This document shows, piece after piece, positions 23,764 to 35,075 of a DNA stretch of 64,000 bases (the stretch's first letter is position 1; every line of letters begins with the position of its first letter). The notes beneath the pieces are model-generated. The model was given only the letters and a program-made list of their open reading frames with translations, had not been told where the DNA came from and made no database searches. The translations under genes and the position numbers were made by a program. The DNA is from Phragmites australis (lineage: Eukaryota > Streptophyta > Magnoliopsida > Poales > Poaceae), in assembly GCF_958298935.1 (NCBI RefSeq), contig NC_084921.1, positions 40,023,001 to 40,087,000 of the forward strand. Reading direction: 5' to 3'.

Positions 23764-24212
23764 AGAGTACCTAATTTAACCCGACATACTTTCCTTCCCT
23801 AAGGCATGTTATGATTAGGATCGGCACACTAATAAGGTCTTAGTGCGAACCGTACATGCCACCTTTGTTTTCTCATCGTGTCGTCGCGGTTACAGTGTAT
23901 TGTAATATTTTCACCATGTGTTCAATACTATGTTTGTCCTCGTTTGCACCCCATACCCACGTAAAATGCTGCAACTACTAATTACTGATTTTTTCCTCCC
24001 ATTATTACATACCCTACTCCAAATTTAATTTCTTAATTTCCTTACACCTCTTTTTTTTTCTTCAATTACAAAAATAATACATTTTTATAGGATAAAATGG
24101 AAAAAAATTAATTTTACATGAAAAAAGCCCCTAACCGCCCTCTTAGAGGGTGGCTAGGGGCTAACCACCCCCCAAGGGCCTAACCGCCCCCTGAAGACGG
24201 TTAGCCCCTCTT
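23764..24212. other. MULE 3' non-coding region
   Basis: No ORF of note. Lies between the GRF-type gene and the right TIR. From about 24125 it contains additional GC-rich palindromes related to those in the TIR. Confidence 0.7.
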
Positions 24213-24367
24213 GCCGCCCTCTCAGGGGGCGGTTAGCACCCGTACCCGCCCTCCCAGAGGGCTGCAGCCCTCTGAGAGGGCGTTGGGCGCCTACTTTTAC
24301 AAATCTTTTCGCCGGGAATCTATTTATTTAAATTTAAACTAAAAAAAATAAAAAAATAAAAAAACTC
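24213..24367 (-). repeat. MULE right terminal inverted repeat
   Basis: Reverse complement of 16601-16753 with few differences, ending AAAAAAACTC at 24367. The flanking CAAAAAAGA (24368-24376) repeats the left target site exactly. Confidence 0.93.
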
Positions 24368-24796
24368 CAAAAAAGAGATAGAATGATGATAGAAAGGACT
24401 GAGATTCTGAGACGAAACAAGCAGCCCAACGCCCTAGGCCCACCTGGAGACTGGACCAACTTTGTGCCAACCTGAAGATGTCCGTAGAGATTAGGAGGTA
24501 CAAACCTGTTTATTTGTCCCTACAAGCAGAGGACGTGGAGAGTAACCTGTTTTTTTAGTACACTAGTTTTCTGCCCGTGTGTTGCAACGGGCGTCAAAAA
24601 TTTGTTGAACAAAAGTGAGACATCATGGCAAACATGACACGACCCTGGCAAAAGAATATTGAGGTATTGTCGGACTGAAAACAGGGTCAAGGTGCTAAAG
24701 AGTGTGAGCAGAAAACCCTTTTAAGGAATCGGGGTGATTTCAGGATAAAGTAAAGAGTGTGAGCAGAACTTTATGTTTGAGAAATGGAAGATTACT

Positions 24797-24912
24797 GAGA
24801 TATCGGAAGTCCAGAGGATCAAGTGTGCATGAAGGAGTTGCATGATCAAAGTGGTGTTCATGTAGGACTCCTCGCTCAGGGTGTCCAGCTTCGAGATGGC
24901 TTCATCAAAAGC
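24797..24912 (-). pseudogene. Captured 14-3-3 (GF14) exon fragment
   Basis: The - strand encodes [17 protein letters not shown]...[18 protein letters not shown], which is the conserved helix 8-9 region of plant 14-3-3 proteins. The exon is preceded by an authentic-looking acceptor (TTGGCAG|GC at 24913/24912), so an intron-exon junction was captured with it. Changes from the usual MQLLRDNLTLWTSD sequence show decay. The rest of the 14-3-3 gene was not found. It lies 231 bp from the Helitron 3' end. Confidence 0.85.
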
Positions 24913-24966
24913 CTGCCAATTGCAAAGGAGGGACATCAGCAAGATGTCGTGTGACAACAGTCTCAA

Positions 24967-25940
24967 TTAAGAAACAAACTCTAAATGATGAAAAAATTAT
25001 TCTTTTGATCATAGACTACTCCAGAACCAGGCAGGATAATATCATTTAAGTGCATGGCTAAGCAATGATATTTGATATGATCAAGTGCATTGCAATTTAG
25101 TAACACTACTAATAAGCCTCGCACAGTTTACTGTCAGCAACAAATTTGACCAAGTATAGATTTTCACTGTTCTATCAGTCAATGACAGAATAGTATGAAA
25201 CCTAAATGTTAGGTTTCCTGTCCATATCACAGAGAGTGCACAAACCTACCCTTGCATAAAACACACACATATTTTCTACTGCAGGCATGACAACTAAAAA
25301 CAATTATCTATTAGTTCAGCTGTGAGTAATTCATCATATAATCACCACCTTGACATCATCAAAAACAGATAATACTTTAACAGAACAGGGTCAAGGTCCT
25401 AATTCAGTAGGTGCATCAAACATTGATAAGAAGCTGATTATAGTCCATCGACGAGTAATCAATAATAAAGGGGTTTGGTAGAAGAATTCAGAAGAGTCTA
25501 TGCATTTGACATTCAAGTTATGCAATGCTATGCTAAGTAGCCACAGTTTGGGTGCAACTGAGCAAATGCTTTCATAAAATGCAAAGTAATCTTCGGTTTA
25601 TCTACAATCTCCGGTTATATCCTTTTCGTTCCCAATTCTCAATCATTGTGAAATAAAAAACAGGGTTATAGAGAGCCAAGGATTAAAATTTTGCTTGCGT
25701 AAATTTTGCTTTGGTTAATTTCGGTCAATCCAAAAGCTATATCTATTATAGCGGGCACCATAGTTACCTCAAATGGCCAATAACACAACAAACAGATTTA
25801 CCACATACCAGATTAAAATGTTTTGTATCTTTTTCACAGACTGAATACATGGCTACATGTTATAGAAATAGTACGATGTACAAATAATAAAATAGCTGAA
25901 CCTACTTCAGAGTCCTAGTTCCAAATGATTTAGTTGAACA
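24967..25940. other. Helitron internal sequence, unassigned
   Basis: AT-rich, with intron-like or intergenic composition. No coding match was recognised. It could be intron sequence of captured genes. Confidence 0.4.
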
Positions 25941-26818
25941 TAGTCCCAAATTAGATTCAGAAGCAGAAGCTAGAATGACTGGACAAAACGGCAAAGATTG
26001 GGCCAAACCTCCTACTCAAGCTCGGCGACCTTGCCTTTCCCCTTTCCATGTGGTGCTGCCGTGGCCAGTGCTCCGTTGCTGCTCCACTGGTTCGCTGTAG
26101 CCGATGTCGACCACTCGGTTCACCCCTTTCCCACGCCTCCTTGCTCCCAATTCCTTCAAAGGTCATCCAAGAACCGAAGCACCTTGCCCTCCCTACAACT
26201 CCACAAGCCAAGAGAACACACATGTTATCAAACCAAGCTCCCTTCACCAGAATCATAGTACCAAGTCAAAAAACCCTGTTGCTGCTTTCAGAACCCAGTA
26301 AACTAAAACACAGAACATGCAAGTATAAGTTAATCACTGGACATGGAGACAATAATAAACCACCATTGTGACTTAACCATCGAAGGCTTGCCAGCTAACC
26401 ACCATAGTCCCAAATCAGATTCAGAAGCTGCAACAACTGGACAAAACGGCAAAGATTGGGCCAAACCTCCTACTCAAGCTCGGCGACCTTGCCTTTCCCC
26501 TTTCCATGGGGTGCTGCCGCGGCCGGTGCTTTGTTGCTGCTCCGCTGGTTCGTCGTAACCGATGTCGACCACTCGGTTCACCCCTTTCCCACACCTCCCT
26601 GCTCCCAATTCCTTCGAAGGTCATCCAATAACCAAAGCACCTCGCCCTCCCTGCAACTCCACAAGCCAAGAGAACACACATGTTATTAAAACCAAGCTCT
26701 CTTCACCAGAATCATAGTTACCAAGTCAAAAAAACCCTATTGCTGCTTTCAGAACCCAGTAAACTAAAACACAGAACATACAAGTATAAGTTAATCACTG
26801 GACGTGGAGACAATAATA
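25941..26818. repeat. Tandem duplication inside the Helitron (464-bp period)
   Basis: The sequence from TAGTCCCAAAT at 25941 recurs from 26405. The copies are colinear for about 410 bp with roughly 5% differences, through ACAATAATAA near 26350 and 26812. Each copy holds an ~86-codon open frame on the - strand (25957-26256 and 26421-26681) containing ERGKARSPSLSRRFGPIF, a family I do not recognise. A short block at the end of unit 1 (CCATCGAAGGCTTGC, 26379) also occurs at 28318. Confidence 0.9.
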
Positions 26819-27489
26819 AGCAATCATGGAAAGTGTTAATGGTAGGCACCGTATAAGCAGAGGAAAGTGCTTAAAATACAAAGCAAATCTCTCCTATGTA
26901 AAATGAAAAGTATATTCAAGTCATCAATAACAGTTAATGTGGTTAAGTCACAATATGGAAATATGAATCTTCGGGAGGAATAGAAACAATTAATTTGTGG
27001 AGTAGACAAAAAGATGCAGAAAATCGTACCATATAAAGTATCTTCATGTTAATGGCCATTTGAGACATTTCACCAATCATGTCAAAGGCAATATAAACAC
27101 TACATATTCAACGCATCAAGCTTGCATTGTTAGGTGCTAAAATAAATCTCTAGACCAGAGTACAGTACTTTCATTCATGAACTGAAATAAAATATAAAGA
27201 GTGATACACTTTCAGAAACTAAAGTGATAATCTTGTGGAAAAACTAATCAGCATGGCTTGCACTGGTAATCCACCCTTTACTAAATTGATGTCCAGAAAC
27301 TGAATTTATATGTCCAGGATTCAACATTCAAATTTACGTGTATGATATACACATGGTGGTTAACTCATATGCAAGAAATCAAATAATGTTATTGGAAAGC
27401 CAACACAACACAATATTGAATCTGGTACACAGTGAACAAAACGAAGAAAAAATGATTCTTCCTTTCAAAAAAGAAAAGAGGATTCGATT
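26819..27489. other. Helitron internal sequence, unassigned
   Basis: AT-rich with no recognised coding match. Short ORFs such as 27338-27526 show no family features. Confidence 0.4.
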
Positions 27490-27492
27490 AGG

Positions 27493-28013
27493 TCACCTCG
27501 TAAGGAGTACTATGCGGGGATTGTAAGATTGATTCAATGATATTTTGGAGCAATGTAGGAGTACTCTGCGGGGATTAATCTGCAATGGGATTGACACAGG
27601 GCAAATATATAAATTAGAAAACACAGTAAATATATAAATCGATTGAGACGTCGGGAAGAGAGAGTCTACCTTGGAACTATTGTAGCCATAAGTTGCGGGA
27701 GAACAAACACAGTAGACGCCATCGAGGTGGTTTGGGTGGTGTAGGAGTGGAATCGAATGGGAGGAGAAGAGTAGATTGCCGGGGAGCGATTGCGTCACAA
27801 CGGAAGATGGGGAGATCGACGAAGTCCCACCAACTATCAAAGCGGATCCAATAGGATCAACATCAAAGCAATCAAATATCTTCCAGGATTGAGAGGATTT
27901 GAGCAGCAGCCGGCGGCCGTCGACGATGGCGGCCACGCCTTGCATACGCACCGTGATGTGACGAGGCTGCGCGGCAGGAGGTGGTGGAGGATAAGTCCTC
28001 GGTCAATTCTGAG
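27493..28013 (-). pseudogene. Captured F-box gene fragment
   Basis: From about 28013 downward the - strand reads LTEDLILHHLLPRSLVTSRC VCKAW across two adjacent frames, followed by AAIVDGRRLL. This is the F-box signature of the large grass F-box family (LPEDL..E.LLRLP.RSL..CR.VCKAWR..V). Open frames then run to 27493 and include a SPATYGY stretch like the NPAT segment of F-box-associated domains. F-box proteins recruit substrates to SCF ubiquitin ligases. This copy lacks a start and changes frame, so it is a captured fragment. Confidence 0.7.
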
Positions 28014-28094
28014 AAACAAATTGGCAACAGCGCAATGGAGGGCGGGCAAGATTTTCGCGCAGCGGCAGGAGGGCAGGCTGGAGGCGACGGAGGA

Positions 28095-28205
28095 GAGCCG
28101 CTCCTCGGAGGGGAACCTGGCGTCTCGGAGCAGGAAGATGACGTCGTGGAGCTGGCCGTGGACGTCCCCGATGACGATGAAGGCCTGGTCAGGTCCGCTA
28201 CCAGG
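28095..28205 (-). pseudogene. Captured PPP-family phosphatase fragment (PP7/PP5-like)
   Basis: The - strand encodes AFIVIGDVHGQLHDVIFLLR followed by DARFPSEER. GDVHG is the first metal-binding motif of PPP Ser/Thr phosphatases. The following QLHDVIFLLRDARFPSE resembles PP7-type proteins more than PP1/PP2A, where I would expect GDIHGQ. The second motif, GDYVDRG, is absent, because the frame runs on toward the F-box fragment instead. A catalytic enzyme cannot be formed. PP7 assignment is from memory of the family. Confidence 0.7.
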
Positions 28206-28919
28206 GAGCAGAGCGACGCGGGAGGAGGAGAAGGCAAGCCCGTGCGGCGGTCGCCTGATCCGGCGCGGCGGTGGCCGAGAAGGCTGTGCTGGCCCCGCTT
28301 CCACGCCCATCGGCCACCATCGAAGGCTTGCTAGCTCACCACCATGGAATGTGTTCGTGGTCAGCTCGGGTTGGATTGGAGAGGGATCCGAAGGGGGAGA
28401 AGGAGCGCGATTAGCAGATCCAGGCGAGGATTCTGGACGATTTGTGCCACGGTGGGAGGAGAATCCGTGATTTGCGTAGATCTAGGCCGCTACCGCCCAG
28501 ATCCATCTTCCCCACGTGGATCCCTGGTGGTGGCCGGGGCCGACGGTTGCTCCCGGTCCGCCGCGGCGGAGGAGGCTGCACGTGGAGGGGATCCGGCGGA
28601 CTGGTGTTGTTCATGCACACGATGAGGATGGGGCGGGCGGTAATTTCGGGAGCGGGGATGGAGGATGGGGCGCAGGCGGATGGAGCGCGGGCGGTCGTGC
28701 GAGCGCGGACGAAGGGCACAACGTCCGATCGGGCGAGCGGGCGATCGTGCGGCGAACGGGCATGCGAACAAGCAGAGGAATCGGCAGACGGATATTCTGG
28801 TGAACGGATCACGTCTTACTGCTTTTTTAAGTAGGAGAGAAAGAGGACGCACACTTTACATATTTCACACTCATATTATATGCACACACCTTACGCATCT
28901 ATACACATACTAAGAAGAG
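28206..28919. other. Helitron 5' region, GC-rich, unassigned
   Basis: Several long GC-rich ORFs exist on both strands (for example 28411-28852), but none matches a family I know. The last ~100 bp before 28920 (GTAGGAGAGAAAGAGGACGC, then TATAT-rich sequence) fits a Helitron 5' terminal region read on the - strand. Confidence 0.4.
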
Positions 28920-28920
28920 A

Positions 28921-29274
28921 TTTGAAGGCTTGAAACCTTCAGTACGTGTGTACTCTACTGAAAAATAAATCTAGTGAAACACCTAGATCGTCAGGAACAT
29001 GCGTGTGATTCTATGGGTTGGCGAGACCCAACAACCCATACTCACGCAGGAAACGTGCAGTACCATTAAACGTGAAACACCCAGATCACCAGGACAGATA
29101 AGGTGAGCAACATTGCACCCAACCACCGAGCTAAGCACTCGTTCTAGAGTGATCTGTTTCTTTGATCAGGAGTTAGAGATGGTAGTTCATTTTGTAGAAA
29201 AAAAAACCCTGAATGTTTATAGTTGTAGATTCTGTGTGAGGTGTGGTCGCGTCTCGTACATATTTTGATTTCAG
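28921..29274. other. Unassigned flank
   Basis: No gene recognised. A near-repeat (GTGAAACACC-AGATC at 28975 and 29072, with C/T and T/C differences) is visible within 100 bp. Confidence 0.4.
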
Positions 29275-29282
29275 TCTGCACT

Positions 29283-29448
29283 AATGGGCGGAGCCAGGGG
29301 TATTTTAGGTGTCATAGGCTCATCCAAAAGACTCCGATGCAGTACAGATTAATTTTTTACTAAGTAAAAATTCACAGATGTTAGTATAGATTAGTGTCAC
29401 AGACACACCCAAAATTCTCATACAGAGGGTGTTCTAGCTTCGCCACCA
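29283..29448. mobile_element. hAT-type MITE, 166 bp
   Basis: Flanked by a perfect 8-bp target duplication TCTGCACT (29275-29282 and 29449-29456). The termini are inverted and related to the GGCGGAGCCAG motif (left GGGCGGAGCCAGGGG; right, reverse complemented, GGTGGCGAAGCTAGAAC), a pattern of non-autonomous hAT elements in plants. No coding capacity. Confidence 0.8.
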
Positions 29449-29456
29449 TCTGCACT

Positions 29457-30200
29457 TGCACTACAACATGGTATCCCCGATTCTTCCATCTGGAATCTGA
29501 ACATTTTGATCTCCATAATAAGGAAGATGCTATACGCCATATTCTGTTTACACTATCGATTGAACCGATTCCAAAATTTTAATCGCTGAAGAATAGGAAT
29601 AAACATGCATAAGCTCCTATAGCCTTTTAAAGAAAACTTATAGATCAGTGTAACTAGCAAGATGACTCATACTATTCTAACCTCTTGTAATATTTTATTA
29701 TGATAACTTTTGATTAATTGTATTTTATATAAACTTTTTATTTAGGTATTTGATTTTATAAGAATTGGATTTTTCTAAGACTATCTTTAATAGGGATCTT
29801 TTTTTTCTATTCTAACTCTGGTTTCAATTATTATTATTTTATTTTATTTGAAATTTTTATTTATATATTTTGTTTCTTATGAAAATTGAATGGCTAATTT
29901 TTTATTTCAAATTTAGCTATTTATTAATCTCATTTTGTATAGATTTTTTTTAATCTAAACCGTTAGATGCTCGTAACAATGAGTGTTCTAGATCTTTTTT
30001 TTTTTCAATTAACTTGATGATTCCTAGACCTTAAAAGCGAACAGGAGGCTTTTTTTAACACTAAAAAATGTTAAGATAATAGATCTCATTGGAAAAAGGA
30101 TTTGAGTTCCTCTGCTACAGTGAAAAAGAGGAACTAGAAGCAATCAAATGTTTTCATCTGCGGACCAGATCTACCTGACATGCTTAGCTACACGATCAAG
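29457..30200. other. AT-rich intergenic sequence
   Basis: No gene or terminal repeats recognised. Homopolymeric T runs near 29800 and 30000 are typical of non-coding DNA upstream of the AP1M promoter. Confidence 0.5.
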
Positions 30201-30541
30201 ATTAGCCACGGCTTATAACCAGTGGAAAGAGCAAGCTCCACATCGGACAGCATCCTGGTCCCACCTCTCAGTGGGACGGAGGAAAACCACCGGGATCCTC
30301 CCCCCTCCTCACCCCCTCCACTTCCGGTTTCCCGATCCCTGCGTGACTGGCTGACTGCGTCCCTGCTCCGATCCACCCCATCACCGCACCGCCGCGAGCA
30401 CGGCGGGCGCTGGTGCGGCAGGCGAGATCCGAGAGCACCCCACCCCGGGCTCCCGCATGGCCGCCGCCGGCCGCAGGTAGAGGCGCAGGCGGGCGGGCAG
30501 ATCCAGATCCGGCAGGTGAGGACGAGATCGCCCCCACCCCC

Positions 30542-33500
30542 ATGGCGGGCGCGGTGTCGGCGCTGTTCCTGCTGGACATCAAGGGCCGCGTTCTCGTCTG
30601 GCGCGATTACCGCGGCGACGTCTCCGCACTCCAGGCCGAGCGCTTCTTCACCAAGCTCCTCGACAAGGAGGTAAGTGACCGATCAGCCCTCGCGCCTCGC
30701 CTGCTGTCTGCTCCTGAGATCTGTGTGGCCCTGGCTCTGAGTTGCTGTGGAATGGGCAGGGCGACGCGGAGGCGCACTCGCCGGTGGTCCACGACGATGC
30801 TGGCGTCACCTACATGTTCATCCAGCACAACAACGTCTTCGTTCTCACCGCCTCCCGCCAGAATTGCAATGCGGCCAGCATACTCCTCTTCCTCCACCGC
30901 ATTGTCGATGTACGTTCCCACGCCTAACTGTTTCCCGAGAGATGGAAGTGTTATTTTAGCTCCTGTTTTGTTCATACGTTTTGTGCGTGAGTGCAGGTGT
31001 TCAAGCACTACTTCGAGGAGTTGGAGGAGGAGTCGCTCAGGGATAACTTTGTCGTCGTGGTATGCAGATGCTCGAGCACTGTTTCTGTTTGATGTGCAAT
31101 TGATGTGATCTGACACGATGATGTGTCCATGTTGTCCGTGTAGTATGAGTTGCTCGATGAGATGATGGATTTTGGGTACCCGCAATACACGGAGGCGAAG
31201 ATCTTGAGCGAGTTCATCAAGACAGATGCATACAGGATGGAGGTCTCACAGAGGCCACCAATGGCTGTTACAAACGCTGTGTCATGGAGGAGTGAGGGGA
31301 TTCGGTACAAGAAGAATGAGGTAAGTTCATTTACTATTTGCCCCCTCTTTTAATGCAGATACTTTTGTGATGGTTATTGACAAACCACCAAATCTATGTT
31401 TTCGAAGGTCTTCTTGGATGTAGTGGAGAGTGTTAACATTCTAGTTAACAGCAATGGGCAGATTGTGAGATCAGATGTCGTTGGAGCACTTAAGATGCGA
31501 ACATATTTGAGGTAAGTTTGCATTGTCATTTGTGGAATTAGCTTTATGATATTAAGAAGCGCTTCTGTTGAGGAATTCAATATATATCATTTTTCTAAAG
31601 ATTAAATACTAAAGATGACTTATCATGGGATCTCACAAATAAATGAAGTGCCCAACACATAATTTAAGCCCTTTTGGAAGACTGTTCATCAGGCAATGGG
31701 ACAAGTAATCAATATATTGATGACCTTGAAGTGTTTATTAGTTTGCAAAGTAGAAATTTTGTTGCTTATCTTTGGGGTGTTATGGGCAAATATGGCCCAG
31801 AGACTGACAGACTTTTTACTGGATAACATCTTGGATAACATCCCTATGCTGTTATTGCCGTAGATAGGTTCCCTCTTGTTTATGCAGTAGAGATAGTGAA
31901 TGAAATATATCGAAAATATATAGTTGAAGTTATAGGATGTTACATTTCCTTTGTTGCTAGATTTGATTCCAGTTAATTTTTCTTGCCAGGTAATATGCTC
32001 AATCTTTTTCATGGTATTTATTATGTTATTCTATAACACTTCTGCCATGGGTTCTTGTGTTTTCATTTATAATGGAACCTGTCATAATTTCTATGTTGTA
32101 ACTTTTATCATACACAAAACATAGTGCTTCATTTTTTTGTTACTTTGCCTTTGGAAGCTTGCATAAATTCCTAGATGACTCTTCATCTTTATTTTGTTTA
32201 CAACCTATAAATGATTTTGTTCTACTCAATCAATTTGATGTGACATAAGTCTTGCAATAAGTCATAAAAAGCATGATGGACATCTTGGGCTACACCAATT
32301 ATCCAACTCTAGCTCAGAGATGGAATTTTATTATATTTTTAACTATTTCTATATGATGTTCCATTGCAATGGCTATCATTGAGCAATGGCTTTATTTAAC
32401 ATGTGGTATTGGCTTTGTTAACTCCCAAGTTTACTTAAGCCGCAAATGTCTCCTTTCACTGTTATTTTGGAGATATACATTGATCTAAGTAGGAGCTATA
32501 ATTAATAATTTCGTCCCTCCTGGCTCGTGTTGGTTAATACTTTCATTGAGAACTGGAAGTTCTATATATCATAAAGCTAGAAAAATTCAGTCAGTAACCA
32601 CTATCAAACAGTAAAGTTTCAAGAGTGGTTAAATGTTACCTAGATATGAGTATACTACACTGGTAGTTGTAAGGTCAATACCTTCTTTATGTTCTTAACA
32701 TTGGTACTGCACCAGATCTGTATCCATACTGCCAACTTCAGTTCGCAGATGTTGGTTGTGTTTTCTGTTTTAAAATGTTGAGCATAGCTGGAAATTCATG
32801 GTCTACTTTAAAATTAAGATGTAAGAAGTGAGAGTGGTTTGCTGATTACCAGAACTTTGTGTATTCTTCTTCCTAGTATTAAAGACTACCTTTTAACTAG
32901 TGCTTCGAACTAATCATTTCATGGTGTCCCATTTACCATCTAAATATGTTTGCCATCTATGTTTTCCTTGCACTCAGATATACATCTGTATCCCTAATAG
33001 CGAGATATATTTTGAAACAGTGGAATGCCTGAGTGCAAACTCGGGTTGAATGATAGGGTTCTTTTGGAGGCTCAAGGCCGAGCAACTAAAGGAAAAGCAA
33101 TAGATCTTGATGATATCAAATTTCATCAGTAAGCAAAGAGTATTGCTCTTTTCTTTACCAAATCAGTTGCATCACGACTTGGACATGATTATTCTCTTTT
33201 TTTCTTGATAGGTGTGTACGTTTGGCTAGATTTGAGAATGATAGGACTATATCCTTCGTACCTCCTGATGGATCATTTGATCTAATGACATACAGGCTTA
33301 GCACTCAGGTTGTCTTTCTATCGCTGATTATTACAACTATGGGATGCTTTAGATATCTGAAATGCCTTCTTTTGGCCCTCCTCTGCACATGCCTGTCTTC
33401 ATTTGATGTCCTTCAGGTGAAACCTCTTATCTGGGTGGAAGCACAAATTGAGAAACATTCTAGAAGCCGTATAGAACTCATGGTGAAGGCAAGGAGTCAG

Positions 33501-34136
33501 TTCAAGGAAAGGAGGTGAGTTCCTTTTACAATAAGCAAGATTTGCTGTGTTAAAGGAACGAGCTTTTTGAAATAATAGGTTTCTTCTCTCATTTGCAGCA
33601 CAGCAACAAATGTTGAAATTGAAGTGCCTGTTCCTTTAGATGCCACAAACCCAAATATAAGAACTTCAATGGGTTCTGCTGCATATGCACCTGAGAGAGA
33701 TGCGATGGTCTGGAAAGTAAAATCATTTCCTGGTGGCAAAGTAACTACTTAACTGTTTCTAAATTATCCTTTGACTTCTGTTCGCTTCTACTTGGAGGTT
33801 TTAATGTACTGGAGCTGTTCTTCTAGGAATACATGTGCAGAGCAGAATTTAGTCTTCCTAGTATAACAGCGGAAGAAGCGGTCCCTGAAAAGAAGGCGCC
33901 AATACGAGTGAAATTTGAGATACCATATTTCACTGTATCGGGCATTCAGGTAATGTGGTTGCAAATATGTTGTAAATGGTATTTTATCTGGCACCCTCAG
34001 TTAAAAGTATGCCATTTTGTATTTTTCTTTTTTGCAGGTTCGGTATCTGAAGATAATTGAAAAGAGTGGTTACCAGGCACTTCCCTGGGTTAGATACATC
34101 ACAATGGCTGGCGAATATGAGCTGAGACTTATATGA
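30542..34136 (+). CDS. AP1M: AP-1 complex medium (mu) subunit (11 exons, 429 aa)
   Basis: The mu chain of the AP-1 clathrin adaptor selects tyrosine-motif cargo at the trans-Golgi network/early endosome. Exons: 30542-30670, 30760-30909, 30997-31059, 31144-31320, 31408-31511, 33021-33128, 33212-33308, 33417-33514, 33599-33740, 33827-33949, 34038-34136. Every intron is GT-AG and the joined frame gives 429 residues, the normal length. The N-terminal longin-like domain (about 1-140) starts MAGAVSALFLLDIKGRVLVW. The mu homology domain runs from about residue 160 (VSWRSEGIRYKKNEVFLDVV) to the C-terminus ITMAGEYELRLI. By family alignment D177 and W414 should sit in the Tyr-signal pocket. Intron 5 (1.5 kb) is the longest. 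The ATG at 30542 gives the conserved N-terminus, so it was chosen. Expected constitutive expression is inference. Arabidopsis HAP13/AP1M2 is the family reference. Confidence 0.97.
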
Positions 34137-35075
34137 GTTATCTCTTTTCTGGCTGCTGGAAGGCATTGATGACGCTATAAAACTCTGAAGATGCATATTT
34201 GTGTGATACGCAGCAAACAGTTGGCATTGGGATGGTAGCATGGAAGTCTTCTCCCGAAAAGCTCTACCATGCAAGGTTTCTTACCTTACCATGTTTACTG
34301 TAAGTTACCCATAAAGTACAGTTTTTGAAAAAGAGAGAAAACTTCCACTTTTCAGTTCACTTGTATCATTATTGATTTATTTATGTAGTCACCAAACTTG
34401 GTTTTGTTTCTTTTTTTGTACCACAAAAAAAACCTTAAGCTGATTTGAGATCAACGGAACACATGTCTTGTGGGTGGTGTTTTGAAGTTAAGGTCAGACT
34501 TTTGTTTGGTGGGCCATGTAGCCAGGGAAAAGAAGAAAAAAGTCTACCAGAAGTTTTTAAGATTTAGTTAATTTAAATAGTCATGCCGTGGGCTTTTGTT
34601 TTCATTTGAGACGGTCATGACGTTGGCTTGTGCTTAGAAGGGTCAATATGTCATGAGATCAGAGTTAAACTTTCTTTTAGGAACCTGCTTGTAATGAACA
34701 TGCACGCTTGTTTTGTAATCCCATCGTATAGATGTCTTCTTGTTACCATCTCCTCCGAGTTTCAAAGAAATTTCCGTGTCAAGCATATCCTTGGTTCGGT
34801 ATTTTAAACTAATTTTGGGTATAAAAGTACTATCACTCTCTGTTTTCAGTTAAATACTGCGTAGGTCTATGAGCGTTTTCAAAGTCTACTGGAAGACTGC
34901 AATGTCTTTGGAATGATTCTGGGGACAACGGGGCAAGTTTCCTGTAGGAAGGCTGGGAGAAGCTGCAAAAGCATTCCCTTGCATCTTTTCTCCGCATCTT
35001 GCAATAGGAACGGAACGCTGCGAAAACATTCCCTTCGTCTTCCCTTGTGAATTTGTCCCTCTCCCTTACCTTGGC
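34137..35075. other. AP1M 3' region and intergenic sequence
   Basis: The first ~250 bp are probably the AP1M 3' UTR. No clear AATAAA was seen. No other gene was recognised before the NLR remnant. Confidence 0.5.

Larger units (their letters stand above)
16601..24367 (+). mobile_element. Mutator-like element (MULE), 7.77 kb, with PMD and GRF cargo
   Basis: Bounded by inverted repeats that begin GAGTTTTTTTATTT at both ends and by an identical 9-bp target duplication. Inside, all on the + strand, are a decayed MURA-type transposase (17418-20028), a decayed plant-mobile-domain gene (20152-23060) and a decayed GRF-type zinc-finger gene (23168-23763). The TIRs carry GC-rich palindromes near CCGCCCTCTCAGAGGGCGG. 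All three genes are broken, so the copy should be non-autonomous. The perfect target duplication and similar TIRs suggest it is not very old. An autonomous relative elsewhere in the genome is expected, which is inference. Confidence 0.93.
24563..28920 (-). mobile_element. Probable Helitron with captured gene fragments
   Basis: Read on the - strand, the right end begins TCTCTTCTTAGTATG (28920 downward) after an A. The left end has a hairpin GCCCGTTGCAACACACGGGC followed by AGAAAA and the terminal CTAG (24566-24563), then a T. This fits Helitron rules: 5' TC, 3' hairpin a few bases before CTRR, insertion between A and T. Inside, all on the Helitron strand, are pieces of a 14-3-3 gene, an F-box gene and a PPP phosphatase gene, as expected from Helitron gene capture. 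No Rep/helicase is present, so it would be non-autonomous. The 3' end is well supported. The 5' end is less certain. Confidence 0.65.

Noticed and set aside
20152..28310. PMD gene and PP7-like phosphatase fragment as parts of one PP7-long-form gene
   Set aside because: They lie in two different transposons on opposite strands, separated by a MULE end with its own target duplication, so the pairing is coincidence.
27790..28470. 226-codon + strand ORF
   Set aside because: It is the antisense shadow of the F-box and phosphatase fragments, which match known families on the - strand.
30413..31108. 231-codon ORF overlapping the start of AP1M, and the antisense ORF at 30607-31185
   Set aside because: Both cross AP1M exon-intron boundaries in other frames. 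The spliced AP1M frame explains the sequence.
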